Source: an uncultured Sphingomonadaceae bacterium (GTDB taxonomy: Bacteria; Pseudomonadota; Alphaproteobacteria; Sphingomonadales; Sphingomonadaceae). Taken from it: 16,251 nt of DNA. The DNA lies in NCBI GenBank assembly GCA_938003725.1, contig CALKXX010000165.1, positions 1 to 16,251 on the forward strand, given 5' to 3'. Below the pieces are notes generated by a model, which ran no database searches, was not told the DNA's origin, and saw nothing but the letters and a program-made list of their open reading frames with translations. The stretch's first letter is position 1; every line of letters begins with the position of its first letter. A program made the translations under genes and the position numbers. Of this stretch, positions 15,636-16,251 are shown piece after piece.

Positions 15636-16006
15636 CGATAGCATTGATTTTGCTGATGACCGTGAATTTGGCGGCTGCCGAAATCGCTGAGGACCCTGTC
15701 TATCGGGAAAAGATGCCGGAAATGATGGAAGCGTGCCTTGAGGCCGCAGTGGACCAAGAACGCGTTACGCAAACCGACACGGATCACAAATATATCTGTG
15801 ATGGTCATCCGGCAGAAGAGTTATGGCAGTTTCTTGAAGCTGCTAACATTCCGTCCTACGAGCAGCAAGCGGATGCCGGAACGTGGTTGTCGAGAGAATT
15901 CCCACTTGGGGGATGCTTCAAACTGCTTAGCAACGATGATGGCAGCGATGCCAACGGTCTCTCATGCACGCTTTGGATTCCAAGACTTCTGGAAAAGCCC
16001 GAATAG
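15632..16006 (+). CDS. Small secreted protein with four cysteines, coupled to ispG
   Basis: A 124-residue protein. The first 16 residues are a hydrophobic leader ending in NLAAA, so it is predicted to enter the periplasm. The mature part is acidic and has four cysteines, C35, C56, C95 and C112, which could make two disulfides; no heme or metal motif is visible and no family was recognised. Its ATG overlaps the ispG stop by four bases (ATGA), a typical translational-coupling arrangement, but the protein has no obvious link to isoprenoid synthesis. Its reality is supported by the signal peptide and the coupled start. Confidence 0.65.
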   Translation: MTIALILLMTVNLAAAEIAEDPVYREKMPEMMEACLEAAVDQERVTQTDTDHKYICDGHPAEELWQFLEAANIPSYEQQADAGTWLSREFPLGGCFKLLSNDDGSDANGLSCTLWIPRLLEKPE

Positions 16007-16019
16007 AGGTGAGCAATGA

Positions 16020-16247
16020 TTGTGGCAGAGTATCGGTGGGAATGGTAACCAGACGGTGGCTTCGATTGAAGGCTTTCTTGGCAATAGCTGGCTGGCGCGG
16101 CAATTGCTGGTCGATGAGACACTGGCGACCAATCTAATGACCCACGCCATTCAAGAAATGGGATATTTGAGTGAGTTTCTGTCGGAGCTTTATGTGCGGG
16201 AAACTGCAGTTCCTGAAATAGTCGCGAATGAGGAAATTGAGGAATGA
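16020..16247 (+). CDS. Short unknown protein with uncertain start
   Basis: Up to 75 residues, acidic at the end, predicted mostly helical and soluble. A TGA at 16017-16019 closes this frame directly upstream, so the start must be TTG 16020 or a later codon such as GTG 16056. GAGGTGA (16006-16012) is at a good distance from TTG 16020. An ATG at 16016 in another frame opens only ten codons (to TAA 16048). It follows the secreted protein by 13 bases and may belong to the same transcript. No family was recognised. Confidence 0.45.
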   Translation: MWQSIGGNGNQTVASIEGFLGNSWLARQLLVDETLATNLMTHAIQEMGYLSEFLSELYVRETAVPEIVANEEIEE

Positions 16248-16251
16248 TCCG

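Noticed and set aside
16016..16048. Ten-codon frame starting at ATG 16016
   Set aside because: Too short to call as a gene; it may be chance or a leader, and the ribosome-binding site fits TTG 16020 better.

Overview
The window reads as chromosomal DNA of a Gram-negative, probably alphaproteobacterial organism, most likely a sphingomonad-type bacterium. That placement is an inference from the protein styles (haloalkane dehalogenase of the DhlA type, periplasmic Dcp, MEP-pathway IspG, periplasmic isoaspartyl peptidase) and a possible CtrA-like box. No rRNA or tRNA gene, CRISPR array or insertion sequence was recognised, and genes are densely packed.

Bases 1-4246 form the most unusual block, a same-strand redox operon. 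It holds the C-terminal end of a protein with four [4Fe-4S] clusters, a five-helix membrane protein with two HX13H histidine pairs (a predicted di-heme b protein), a fusion of an FHA-like domain, one membrane helix and a ten-CXXCH cytochrome c, and a calcineurin-like phosphodiesterase. Together they look like a complete path for electrons from a cytoplasmic donor through the membrane to a periplasmic multiheme wire. A cytoplasmic signalling-type domain is attached to the wire, and a phosphodiesterase gene lies last in the operon.

Bases 4427-8660 carry a secreted M3 peptidyl-dipeptidase (plus strand) ending at a strong hairpin. A convergent metallo-beta-lactamase-fold lipoprotein (minus strand) follows, then a divergent haloalkane dehalogenase with all expected catalytic residues. 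Bases 8707-10733 hold two minus-strand genes, a small zinc-ribbon protein and an acyl-CoA carboxylase carboxyltransferase subunit without a biotin carboxylase partner nearby.

Bases 10940-12037 carry a 64-residue membrane protein started by GTG and a membrane desaturase/hydroxylase gene split by a frameshift at a run of G. A convergent, secreted isoaspartyl peptidase/asparaginase abuts it, with both stop codons inside one hairpin. Bases 13253-16247 contain a membrane diguanylate cyclase lacking the usual inhibitory site, ispG with its own good promoter, a translationally coupled secreted protein with four cysteines, and a short unknown gene at the window end.
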